Below are positions 1 through 6,384 of a DNA stretch of 9,251 bases, in pieces. Under the pieces are notes generated by a model. The model saw only the letters and a program-made list of their open reading frames with translations. It was not told where the DNA came from and did not search any database. Source of the DNA: Hadersleviella sp041745395 (GTDB lineage: Bacteria > Chloroflexota > Anaerolineae > Promineifilales > Promineifilaceae); contig JBGTIZ010000053.1 in the NCBI GenBank assembly GCA_041745395.1, positions 1 through 9,251 on the forward strand, written 5' to 3'. Numbering within the stretch: the first letter of the stretch is position 1; the number at the start of each line of letters is the position of its first letter. The translations under genes were made by a program, and so were the position numbers.

Positions 1-51
1 GTTATCGGTGTAACATTCTGGACATAGGGGTTTGAACAAATCGAAAGTCAT
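1..51 (-). CDS. 5' end of an unidentified protein gene with a CxxC motif (runs off the window)
   Basis: Read leftwards from an ATG at 51-49, an open frame of 17 codons continues to the window edge: MTFDLFKPLCPECYTDN. The start is well supported because an AAGGAG Shine-Dalgarno (complement of 58-63) lies six bases before the ATG, the best ribosome binding site in the window. A sigma70-like promoter and a structured leader lie further upstream. The CPEC at residues 10-13 is a CxxC pair of the kind seen in zinc ribbons or metal/redox sites, but the visible part is too short to name a family. It lies in the same orientation as the lipoprotein gene, with a gap of 209 bp and its own promoter, so it need not be in the same operon. 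That it is a real gene is inferred from the Shine-Dalgarno, the promoter and the open frame; its function is unknown. Confidence 0.55.
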   Translation of the reverse strand, partial: MTFDLFKPLCPECYTDN

Positions 52-122
52 GTCGATCTCCTTACTCAAATTGGTCTTTGAGCCTAGAGTTTTCGCTCAT
101 TTCTTCCGTTTGTTCAAATCCC
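27..122 (-). promoter_or_regulatory. Structured 5' leader with a long-range inverted repeat enclosing the ribosome binding site
   Basis: In the minus-strand transcript GGGATTTGAACAAA (complement of 109-122) can pair with TTTGTTCAAACCCC (complement of 27-40) at 13 of 14 positions. The downstream arm lies inside the first codons of the edge gene (around Asp-Leu-Phe-Lys-Pro), so the loop (41-108) contains the Shine-Dalgarno and start codon. A second small hairpin (65-70 with 77-82) sits immediately 5' of the Shine-Dalgarno. This layout could control translation of the edge gene, for example as a thermosensor, protein-binding leader or ligand-binding leader. It matches no riboswitch class I recognise. 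The inverted repeat is seen directly; any regulatory role is inference. Confidence 0.35.
58..64 (-). promoter_or_regulatory. Strong Shine-Dalgarno of the edge gene
   Basis: On the minus strand the sequence is TAAGGAG, followed by ATCGAC and then ATG at 51. The match to the anti-SD core and the six-base spacing are both near ideal, and this site decides the start of the partial gene. A six-base-pair hairpin (CTCAAA/TTTGAG, 65-70 with 77-82, loop of 6) ends directly 5' of it. Confidence 0.6.
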
Positions 123-174
123 ACTTAACTGAACCAGTGCCGGCAACGGACTTGTGTTGGGTATTAATGTGGTC

Positions 175-204
175 AGTATAGTGTAGCTAGGTTGATGCTG
201 GCAA
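175..204 (-). promoter_or_regulatory. Sigma70-like promoter for the edge gene
   Basis: On the minus strand TTGCCA (complement of 199-204, five of six matches to TTGACA) is followed by an 18-bp spacer and TATACT (complement of 175-180, five of six matches to TATAAT). Transcription would begin near 168 and give a leader of roughly 115 nt before the ATG at 51, which accommodates the leader hairpins. It is predicted from consensus only. Confidence 0.4.
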
Positions 205-207
205 TGG

Positions 208-258
208 GTCAGGTGTCAGGTGGACGGTTGTGGCCCGATAGGGTGAAAGTGTGAAAGA
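208..258. repeat. Two short tandem duplications downstream of the lipoprotein gene
   Basis: GTCAGGT is repeated head to tail at 208-214 and 215-221. GTGAAAGT (243-250) is followed by GTGAAAGA (251-258), seven of eight identical. The second pair resembles the AGTGAAAAGT units of the inverted repeat near 9022-9113. These are low-complexity intergenic repeats with no evident function. Confidence 0.35.
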
Positions 259-260
259 CC

Positions 261-707
261 TTATTGCTGGATGCACCATCCGGCGACCCAACCAGATTCG
301 ATGTCGGGGGTGCGGATGCGGTAGAAGTAGGCTTGAAATTGCTCGGCCGTGGCATTGTTTTGCATGGTAACGGTTTGCATTTCTAAGATGTCGGCCAGCG
401 TGCCTTGCTGGGTAAAGGCGTCGTGTCCGTCAGCGGCAGGGCCGGCGCGGTTGACGAGAACGACGGGGGTGACGTCGTTGAGGTAGCCGCACTGGGCGCG
501 ATCGGAGCAGGCGGCGTTGCACATAAGGAAGCCTTGCCCCACGAGGGGTTGGTCTATGCCTAGCGTGCTGGGGAAGGTATCGGCGGCGATGTTGGGGTCG
601 CCCACGGCCGTGTTCTCATCCCCCTCTCCTCCCCCAAAAGCGGAACAGCCAGCCAAAGCCAGCAGAAGCATTAAAAAAACAAGCGGGAGCCAATGCGTAC
701 GATTCAT
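261..707 (-). CDS. Small lipoprotein with a probable SH3-like domain
   Basis: This 148-residue protein starts with a lipoprotein signal: basic residue R3, a hydrophobic stretch at residues 6-19 and the lipobox LAGC with lipidation at Cys21. A flexible Gly/Glu/Asn-rich linker (22-45) follows. The rest (about 55-148) has four cysteines (63, 67, 73, 145), enough for two disulfides outside the membrane. Its end, a run of beta-strand-like segments finishing in GWVAGWC, resembles the last strands of bacterial SH3 (SH3b) domains, which often bind cell-wall polymers or proteins; this fold call is from pattern only. The ATG at 707 is supported by AGAGGA nine bases upstream and by the intact signal. 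An extended -10 promoter lies about 40 bp upstream, divergent from the McrB-like gene. Its specific role is unknown; the likely location is the outer face of the cytoplasmic membrane. Confidence 0.85.
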   Translation of the reverse strand: MNRTHWLPLVFLMLLLALAGCSAFGGGEGDENTAVGDPNIAADTFPSTLGIDQPLVGQGFLMCNAACSDRAQCGYLNDVTPVVLVNRAGPAADGHDAFTQQGTLADILEMQTVTMQNNATAEQFQAYFYRIRTPDIESGWVAGWCIQQ

Positions 708-831
708 CTGATTCGTTCCTCTTCGGTTAAGTTGATAGATGGTTCATTATACCAAACCCGAGGCGGGGCGAAGGGGCAAAAGTTAGCCTGTATTTGCCCT
801 GCAAAGCAAAAGGGTTCACAATACACACCTC
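708..831. promoter_or_regulatory. Divergent promoter region between the lipoprotein and McrB-like genes
   Basis: This 124-bp gap carries the lipoprotein promoter on the minus strand. For the plus strand there is a weak candidate: TTGCCC (794-799), a 17-bp spacer and CACAAT (817-822), each four of six to consensus. Its start site would fall almost on the ATG at 832. An inverted repeat GGGCAAA (774-780) / TTTGCCC (793-799) overlaps this -35 and could be an operator or a hairpin. No Shine-Dalgarno precedes the ATG at 832. Confidence 0.3.
746..754 (-). promoter_or_regulatory. Extended -10 promoter for the lipoprotein gene
   Basis: The minus strand reads TGGTATAAT: a perfect TATAAT (complement of 746-751) with the TG of an extended -10 element. 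No good -35 hexamer is present at 17 bp, which is typical of extended -10 promoters. Transcription would start near 739 and leave a leader of about 32 nt containing the AGAGGA ribosome binding site. Confidence 0.5.
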
Positions 832-2457
832 ATGATTGCTGACTGGGTTTTGACCGATTTACTCGCTTTGGTGCGCGAACGCTATCCTGACTGGGACGGC
901 TTCGCGCATGAGCCGTTTGTGGCGGACGAGATAACCTATAAACGAGACACGGCCGTGAAAGCGCGTCAATTACTGGGGCGGCGGGCCATTGAAGAGATAT
1001 TAGCCACGGCCGTGTATGACGACCTCATCGAACGGCTCGAGAAAATTGGGCGCGACAACAACCTGTTGTGGACTGCCCAGCCCAGTCGCGGCGACCTTGC
1101 CCTGCTTTACGCGCCCCAGCTCAACAAATGGGATTTAGCCGAGCAAATCCGCGCCCTGCTCCACCAACAGCGCCCCACGCCCGACAAAATCGAAACGTTT
1201 GCCGCTTATTGCACGGCCGAGGGCTTGCCTAACAAATGGACATTCTCTACCTATTTTCTGTTCATGCTTCGCCCCCATGCGGATATGTTCATCAAGCCCA
1301 GCGTAGCGAAATGGTTCTTGAAGTTTATGGGCATGGGAGAGATATACACGGCCGTGCCCTCCGCCGATATGTACGAGCGGTACAAAAAAAATTGCCACGC
1401 CTTGCAAGCCTCCCTCGCCAGTTACGGTGCCAAAGATATGATAGACATCCAGAGCTTTATCTGGGTGGCGTATCAGGCCAGCCGGGAGCGCACGGGGCGA
1501 CTCGATGCGCGGGGGCAAGTTGATTTGGGCGTGCCCGATTCATTAACCACTGACCCCCCAGCCACCCCCCACATCATGCACGACGACCCCACACCCTATC
1601 AAACAAAAGCAAATGTGACCGCCTCATCCGCCCCTGTTTACACCGTGGCCGAGATGGCCGCCCGCACGGGCTATCCTGCGGAAACGATTCAGCAGTGGCG
1701 GCGGGCGTTGCGCCGCAAAAAGCAGATCATTTTTTATGGCCCGCCCGGCACGGGCAAGACGTTTTTGGCGGAGCAGTTGGCTCAGCAGTGGGTGAGTGGG
1801 CAGGCTGGCTTGGTGGCGTTGGTGCAGTTTCATCCCGCGTATGATTATGCGGATTTTGTGGAGGGGTTGCGCCCGTCCACGGCCGTGGATGGCACCCTCA
1901 CCTACCAACAAACACCGGGCCGTCTGCTCGATTTTTGCGGCCGTGCGGGGCAAAAAGAGGGGCAGTCCGTGCTGATCATTGACGAAATTAACCGCGCCAA
2001 TTTGTCCCAAGTCTTCGGCGAACTCTTTTACCTGCTTGAATATCGCCAAGCGACCATTCCCCTCGCTAGTGGCACGCTGTTTCAACTGCCCGAAAACGTC
2101 TATTTTATCGGCACCATGAACACGGCCGACCGCTCTGTCGCGCTCGTAGACCACGCCCTGCGCCGCCGCTTCGCCTTTATCTGGCTCCCGCCCAATTATG
2201 AGGTTCTGCGCCATTATCACCAGCAGACCGATTTTGACCCCGAAGGGTTAATTGGGGTGCTAGAACGGCTCAATGCGCATCTCCAAGACCCACATTACGG
2301 CGTGGGAATTAGCTACTTTTTACGCCCTGATGTTGGCCGTGAGCTGGCCGACATTTGGCAATTAGAGATTGAACCCTATCTGGAAGAGTACTTCTTTAAC
2401 CAGCCCGCCCAGACAGACCCCTTTCGTTGGGAAATTGTCTCCCCCGAAATGCTTTGA
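832..2457 (+). CDS. McrB-family AAA+ nucleotide-dependent restriction motor subunit, no adjacent McrC
   Basis: This 541-residue protein has a central/C-terminal AAA+ module of the McrB type: Walker A GPPGTGKT (303-310), the family's VQFHPAYDYADF stretch (331-342), Walker B ending in DEIN (384-387), the McrB hallmark MNTADRS (429-435) and an arginine-rich LRRRF (443-447). The C-terminal tail (about 475-530, with SYFL and PYLEEYF) matches the helical lid seen in McrB relatives. Residues 1-240 form a separate domain containing DMIDIQSFIWV (202-212), joined by a Pro/Thr-rich linker (about 228-270). In McrB proteins this region reads the target, often a modified base in DNA. Known McrB hexamers hydrolyse GTP and need McrC for cleavage; here no McrC follows, because the next gene is convergent. 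The start is the first ATG, without a Shine-Dalgarno. It could instead be a stand-alone AAA+ protein in another role. The family call is firm, the restriction role inferred. Confidence 0.88.
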   Translation: MIADWVLTDLLALVRERYPDWDGFAHEPFVADEITYKRDTAVKARQLLGRRAIEEILATAVYDDLIERLEKIGRDNNLLWTAQPSRGDLALLYAPQLNKWDLAEQIRALLHQQRPTPDKIETFAAYCTAEGLPNKWTFSTYFLFMLRPHADMFIKPSVAKWFLKFMGMGEIYTAVPSADMYERYKKNCHALQASLASYGAKDMIDIQSFIWVAYQASRERTGRLDARGQVDLGVPDSLTTDPPATPHIMHDDPTPYQTKANVTASSAPVYTVAEMAARTGYPAETIQQWRRALRRKKQIIFYGPPGTGKTFLAEQLAQQWVSGQAGLVALVQFHPAYDYADFVEGLRPSTAVDGTLTYQQTPGRLLDFCGRAGQKEGQSVLIIDEINRANLSQVFGELFYLLEYRQATIPLASGTLFQLPENVYFIGTMNTADRSVALVDHALRRRFAFIWLPPNYEVLRHYHQQTDFDPEGLIGVLERLNAHLQDPHYGVGISYFLRPDVGRELADIWQLEIEPYLEEYFFNQPAQTDPFRWEIVSPEML

Positions 2458-2465
2458 GAGGGAAG

Positions 2466-2520
2466 AAGGAAGAAGGCAGAGGGAAGAAAATTCTTCCTTC
2501 TTCCCTCTGCCCTCTTCCTT
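2466..2520. terminator. Long inverted repeat filling the convergent gap, probable bidirectional terminator
   Basis: Arms 2466-2488 and 2498-2520 are complementary over 23 positions with a single mismatch (2474/2512), including a perfect 14-bp core GGCAGAGGGAAGAA (2475-2488) with its complement at 2498-2511 and a 9-nt loop. It occupies most of the 68 bp between the stop codons of two convergent genes, the usual place for a shared terminator. However, no clear T-run follows the stem on the plus strand, so it is not a textbook intrinsic terminator. The left side (2456-2490) is purine in all but one base, and 2463-2474 is a mirror repeat. A dispersed repeat element is the alternative. Confidence 0.5.
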
Positions 2521-2525
2521 GCTCC

Positions 2526-3653
2526 TCACTCTTGCCGACGCGGGAGCGTGACCGTAAACGTCGTCCCCTTATTTAGCTCACTTTCTACCTTGATGTGTCC
2601 CCCGTGCCGCGTCACAATCGCCTTGACGATAGACAACCCCAGCCCACTGCCCGCATAATCGCGGTGCGCCTCCACCCGATAAAATCGCTCAAAAATATGG
2701 GGCAAAGCCTCAGCCGGAATGCCGATGCCGTTATCGGCTACGATAATTTGCATATCATCTTTATATGGCTCGAATTTGGCTGCCAAATGAACGGTGCCGC
2801 CTTGGGGCGTGTATTTGACCGCATTGCCCAGCAAATTGCTGAACACTTCACCCAACCAATGCTCATCCGCTTCGATGATTACGCCTGACTCGGGCCAAGC
2901 CGTTTCTAGCCGAATCTGCTTTTGCTGAATAGATAGGTCAAAATCGAGCACCTGCCGCGTCAGGAGTTCAGAGAGTGAAACCAATGATAGTTGCAGGTCA
3001 GCCCCCCCTTCCTCGAGAGCAGATAGGTCGAGTAGGCGGGTTACAAGCTGGTGCATGTGGTTGGCCGTTTGCGCAATGCGGTTCAGAATGGTGAGGGATT
3101 GGGCGTGGTTTTGACAATTGTCTGAGACCTTTTGTTCGGCGTGCTCTAGCAAAAGCTCGCTGTAGCCAATGATATTGGTGATAGGGTTTTTGAGGTCGTG
3201 GGAGACGGTACGCAGGAGCAGGTCTTTGAACTCGTTTAGACGGGCGATTTCTTGCCTTTGTTTGTACAGGGTCAAATGGTTTTCGATGCGGGCGAGGACT
3301 TCTTCAATTTGGAATGGTTTGGCGATGTAATCTATAGCTCCAATTTCAAACGCTTTGACTTTATCGAGCGTGTCGTCGAGGGCACTGATAAAAATGATGG
3401 GGATATCGCGGGTGTGTGGGTCGATTTTGAGCCGCTCGCACACTTCGTAGCCAGTCATGCCGGGCATCATAATATCGAGCAAAATGAGGTCGGGCTGGGT
3501 TTGCCCCACGGCCGTGAGGGCGATTTGACCATTAATGGCGGGGCGCACACGGTAGCCATGTGCTTGGAGCATGGAGGTGAGAATACGCAGGTTGTCTGGG
3601 GTGTCGTCAACGATCAGGATGTCGGCCTGATAGTTGCTTTTCTGTGGCGTCAT
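2526..3653 (-). CDS. Response-regulator/histidine-kinase protein (REC-HisKA-HATPase), soluble
   Basis: This 375-residue protein has no signal or membrane segment. The receiver domain (about 10-125) shows acidic residues D16 and D17, phosphoacceptor D60 in LLDIMMPG, S90 and K112. A short coiled link leads to a HisKA domain with phosphoacceptor H152 in SHDLKNP, then a HATPase domain with N-box N273/N277, G1 DNGIG (307-311), an F-box FERF and G2 GSGLGL (335-340). All catalytic residues are present, so it should receive phosphate on D60 and autophosphorylate on H152. It has no DNA-binding output, so signal must pass to another regulator not seen here. I place the start at the ATG at 3653: GAGG lies six bases upstream and the receiver begins at once. 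A TTG at 3689 would add 12 residues. It overlaps the upstream kinase gene by 47 bp, suggesting translational coupling and a shared phosphorelay. Confidence 0.92.
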   Translation of the reverse strand: MTPQKSNYQADILIVDDTPDNLRILTSMLQAHGYRVRPAINGQIALTAVGQTQPDLILLDIMMPGMTGYEVCERLKIDPHTRDIPIIFISALDDTLDKVKAFEIGAIDYIAKPFQIEEVLARIENHLTLYKQRQEIARLNEFKDLLLRTVSHDLKNPITNIIGYSELLLEHAEQKVSDNCQNHAQSLTILNRIAQTANHMHQLVTRLLDLSALEEGGADLQLSLVSLSELLTRQVLDFDLSIQQKQIRLETAWPESGVIIEADEHWLGEVFSNLLGNAVKYTPQGGTVHLAAKFEPYKDDMQIIVADNGIGIPAEALPHIFERFYRVEAHRDYAGSGLGLSIVKAIVTRHGGHIKVESELNKGTTFTVTLPRRQE

Positions 3654-6063
3654 TGAGGGCCTCGTTGAGTAGGTTTTGCAGGGAGTCAAAACGAAAATTG
3701 TTTACCAACTCTGCCAACTGGTCGGCCAGCGGCGGGGTTGACTGTTGGATAGCCTCGATGACCTGATGAGTGGCTTCCATATCGAGGGCATTAGCGGCGT
3801 TGAGTAGGGCATGTTTCTGCCTCGGCGACAGTTGCGCGAGGTGTAAGACTAAGGTTTGCTCCGACACGGCCGTGTCTCCATTTCCCCTCAGCCCCGAAGC
3901 GGGGGTCAGGGAAGCGGGCGGCAGGGCATATTCATATTGCAGGTTAAGATATTCCGCCATTTTTTCAAAGATAAGGGCTTCGCGCACGGGCTTGCGCACA
4001 AAGTCGTCACAACCAGATGACAAAACAAGGGCACGCTCCGAGTTGGCGGTGCTGGCGGTCAGCGCAATAATCACTGTTTCTTGGCCGGCGACGCTGGACT
4101 TGATGAGCCGCGACGCTTCATAACCGTCCATGACCGGCATACGCATGTCCATCCAGATAAGGTGTGGTCGCCACTCATGCCACACGGCCACCGCTTCGCG
4201 GCCGTCGTCCGCTTCGCGCACCACAAACCCCACGGCCGTGAGCCATTCCCGCAGTAGCAGGCGATTTTCGTAACGGTCATCCACCACCAAAATGCGATAA
4301 GGCTGTTCTGTGCCGTTTAGCGGGGCGCGGATGCTGACCACGCGTTGCCCTTGCCACCCTTTTTGCACTTCCACGGCCGTGGCAACTTGGAACGGAATAT
4401 AAAATTGTACAACCGTCCCCTCTCCCAAATTGCTCTGGATAGAAATTTCCCCCCCCATCAAATGAATATATTGCCGCGTGATGGCTAAGCCCAAGCCCGT
4501 GCCTTCTGCTTGCTTTTCCCCGGCCGTGGTCTGCACAAACGGCTTAAACACCTCATCCAGCGCGGTATGGTCGATGCCACTGCCCGTATCCTCCACCACA
4601 AAATGCAGGCGCGGTGCCGTTTCCCCCTCTTCAAACCCCACACGCAAATGAATGCCCCCCGTGTGCGTAAATTTGAGCGAATTACCCAGCAAATTGATTA
4701 ACACTTGGCGCAATTTGCCCTCGTCCGCCATGATGTACGCAGGCACATCCCCCGCTTGGCTCACTTTGAGCGACACCCCTTTGCTGGTGGCGCGAAGCTG
4801 AAATAACTCGCTGAGGCCGTTCAAAAATTGGCGCATATCAAACACGTCCTCACGCATAGCCACGCGGCCCACTTCTAGTTTGGACATTTCTAGGACGTCG
4901 TTAATCAGGCTGAGCAAGTGATAACCACTGTGTGCCACAATCCCCAAGTACTCCATTTGCCGTTGGGTCAGGTTTGAATCCCGCTCCAGCACTTGTGTAA
5001 AGCCCAAAATGGCGTTGAGCGGCGTGCGCAGTTCATGGCTCATGCTGGCCAAAAAGCGGGTCTTGGCCTGATTAGCCGCTTCGGCCACTTCGCGGGCCTG
5101 TACCATGTCGCGGGCGTATTGTTGTGTTTGGTTATACAAACGTGCGTTTTCCAAAGCGACCGAAACTTGGTCAGCTACACCCGCCAAGTAATAAAGATCG
5201 CTTTCTTCAAAACGGCCATGTTCACTCGCCTGTAAATCCAACACGCCCAATAATTGACCATTTAGCTGAAGCGGCAACGCCATTTCTGACTGCGTATCGG
5301 GCAAAAGCGGATTAGAGAGATGGAACGGGTCTTGTTGCACATCGGAGGCAATGTAAGGGGCGAGCGTGCGCGAAACCTGCCCGATAATGCTGTCACTGTG
5401 AATGGTTAATGTGGTGTGGCTCTCTAGGCGTGTTTCGCTATGGTGGCCCGCCGCCGCCACCAAAACCAATTCAGGTTTGCCTTCTGACAGGATAAAAATC
5501 CCTACAAAATAAAACTTAAACCGCTCCTGAATGGTGCGCACAATAAAGGGCAACAGGTCGCCGGGGTCACGGAGCAGGGCAATACTGCGCGAAACATCGG
5601 CGGCGGTGACGAGTTGGTCTGTGCGGGCTTGAATAAGCTTTTCCTGTTGATGTACCTGTTGCGCCAAGCGGTCGGCCATTTCGTTGAAACCAACTTCCAA
5701 AACGTTTATTTCGTCGAATTCTCCCGTGGGCGTCACGCGCATATCTAAATGACCGGCTGACATTTGGCGCACAGCGTGGGTTAGGTTTTCAAGCGGGGTG
5801 GAGATGCGACGAGTGATAATGACGGTGAAGAAAACAACTAGCAAAGAGGTGGCTATGATGACCAAAGCGGCGACGATGCGGAGCTGGGTAAAGCTGGCTA
5901 ATGCTTCAGGGCTGTTTTGGGTGAGGATGAGTTCTTGGAGAATGTGTTGGGAGAGGAAGGTGAAGAAGCAGAGGGTCACGGCCGTGGGAATGAGCGCGAT
6001 ACACAGCAAATAAACTGTTAGACGAGTGCGCATTGTACGCAGATAAGCTGTTGTAGATTCCAT
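3607..6063 (-). CDS. Membrane hybrid sensor histidine kinase (TM-TM-HAMP-GAF-HisKA-HATPase-REC)
   Basis: In this 818-residue protein two membrane helices (about 15-37 and 63-83) flank an outside loop of only about 25 residues, so the signal is probably sensed in the membrane or by the cytoplasmic GAF domain rather than by an external domain. HAMP spans about 84-137, GAF about 160-305, followed by a coiled linker. HisKA carries H343 in SMSHELRTPL. The HATPase domain has N457/N461, DTGSG and GTGLGL. The receiver has acidic DD, phosphoacceptor D639 in MDMRMPVMDG, T669 and K691. The final 75 residues are helical and resemble C-terminal extensions found on other hybrid kinases; I see no clear HPt histidine motif there. 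Expected action: autophosphorylation on H343, transfer to D639, then probably to the REC-kinase encoded just downstream. The ATG at 6063 has no good Shine-Dalgarno; an ATG at codon 11 would keep both helices. Confidence 0.93.
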   Translation of the reverse strand: MESTTAYLRTMRTRLTVYLLCIALIPTAVTLCFFTFLSQHILQELILTQNSPEALASFTQLRIVAALVIIATSLLVVFFTVIITRRISTPLENLTHAVRQMSAGHLDMRVTPTGEFDEINVLEVGFNEMADRLAQQVHQQEKLIQARTDQLVTAADVSRSIALLRDPGDLLPFIVRTIQERFKFYFVGIFILSEGKPELVLVAAAGHHSETRLESHTTLTIHSDSIIGQVSRTLAPYIASDVQQDPFHLSNPLLPDTQSEMALPLQLNGQLLGVLDLQASEHGRFEESDLYYLAGVADQVSVALENARLYNQTQQYARDMVQAREVAEAANQAKTRFLASMSHELRTPLNAILGFTQVLERDSNLTQRQMEYLGIVAHSGYHLLSLINDVLEMSKLEVGRVAMREDVFDMRQFLNGLSELFQLRATSKGVSLKVSQAGDVPAYIMADEGKLRQVLINLLGNSLKFTHTGGIHLRVGFEEGETAPRLHFVVEDTGSGIDHTALDEVFKPFVQTTAGEKQAEGTGLGLAITRQYIHLMGGEISIQSNLGEGTVVQFYIPFQVATAVEVQKGWQGQRVVSIRAPLNGTEQPYRILVVDDRYENRLLLREWLTAVGFVVREADDGREAVAVWHEWRPHLIWMDMRMPVMDGYEASRLIKSSVAGQETVIIALTASTANSERALVLSSGCDDFVRKPVREALIFEKMAEYLNLQYEYALPPASLTPASGLRGNGDTAVSEQTLVLHLAQLSPRQKHALLNAANALDMEATHQVIEAIQQSTPPLADQLAELVNNFRFDSLQNLLNEALNDATEKQLSGRHPDR

Positions 6064-6384
6064 GCTGTTTGTCTCAGCCGCTGGCTATAAAAACACCACG
6101 CTACCATTCATTTCCAACCCGAAAAACACTCTTACGAGGATGCCAACGATGCTAAATTGTCCGAATGATGGGAGCTAAACTTGCCGTTACTGCATGGCAG
6201 ACTTACACACGAGAAGAAGAACTAACTGGTTGATCTACTTAAGACGCAGACATTGCCTCTGTATCATACTGGGTTTCCTACTATTTGGGCAACTCGGAAG
6301 AGGAATGAGCCAGCTTGACCGCCTGACGGTAAGCGTGACAGAGCAAAAATTGCATCCTGCCTCAAAAACCAGATAATACCTTTT
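6064..6384. promoter_or_regulatory. Divergent intergenic region between the kinase operon and the SirB1-like gene
   Basis: I see no convincing gene in these 321 bp: the short open frames on both strands have no ribosome binding site and no family resemblance. For the kinase operon a minus-strand candidate promoter is TTGCCC (complement of 6287-6292), an 18-bp spacer and TATGAT (complement of 6263-6268), which would give a leader of roughly 190 nt. For the plus strand GATAAT (6372-6377) lies eight bases before the ATG at 6385, with only a poor -35 (TTGCAT, 6350-6355). Confidence 0.35.
6372..6377 (+). promoter_or_regulatory. -10 element placing the transcript start at the ATG of the SirB1-like gene
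   Basis: GATAAT matches TATAAT at five of six positions and ends eight bases before the ATG at 6385. Transcription from it would begin at or next to the A of the start codon. No Shine-Dalgarno lies between it and the ATG, so a leaderless mRNA is the simplest reading. Confidence 0.35.

Noticed and set aside
1135..2220. Long minus-strand open frames inside the McrB-like gene
   Set aside because: They are antisense to a gene with strong, conserved AAA+ motifs and encode no recognisable domain; long antisense frames are expected in GC-biased coding sequence.
3607..3689. Possible frameshifted single gene joining the two kinases
   Set aside because: Each protein has complete, properly bounded domains, the downstream gene has its own Shine-Dalgarno (GAGG) and ATG at 3653, and no canonical slippery site with a downstream structure is evident. 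Overlapping genes with translational coupling explain it better.
3654..3689. TTG start at 3689 for the REC-kinase
   Set aside because: It would lengthen the overlap to 83 bp and add 12 residues unlike receiver-domain starts. The ATG at 3653 has a better ribosome site and begins right before the receiver.
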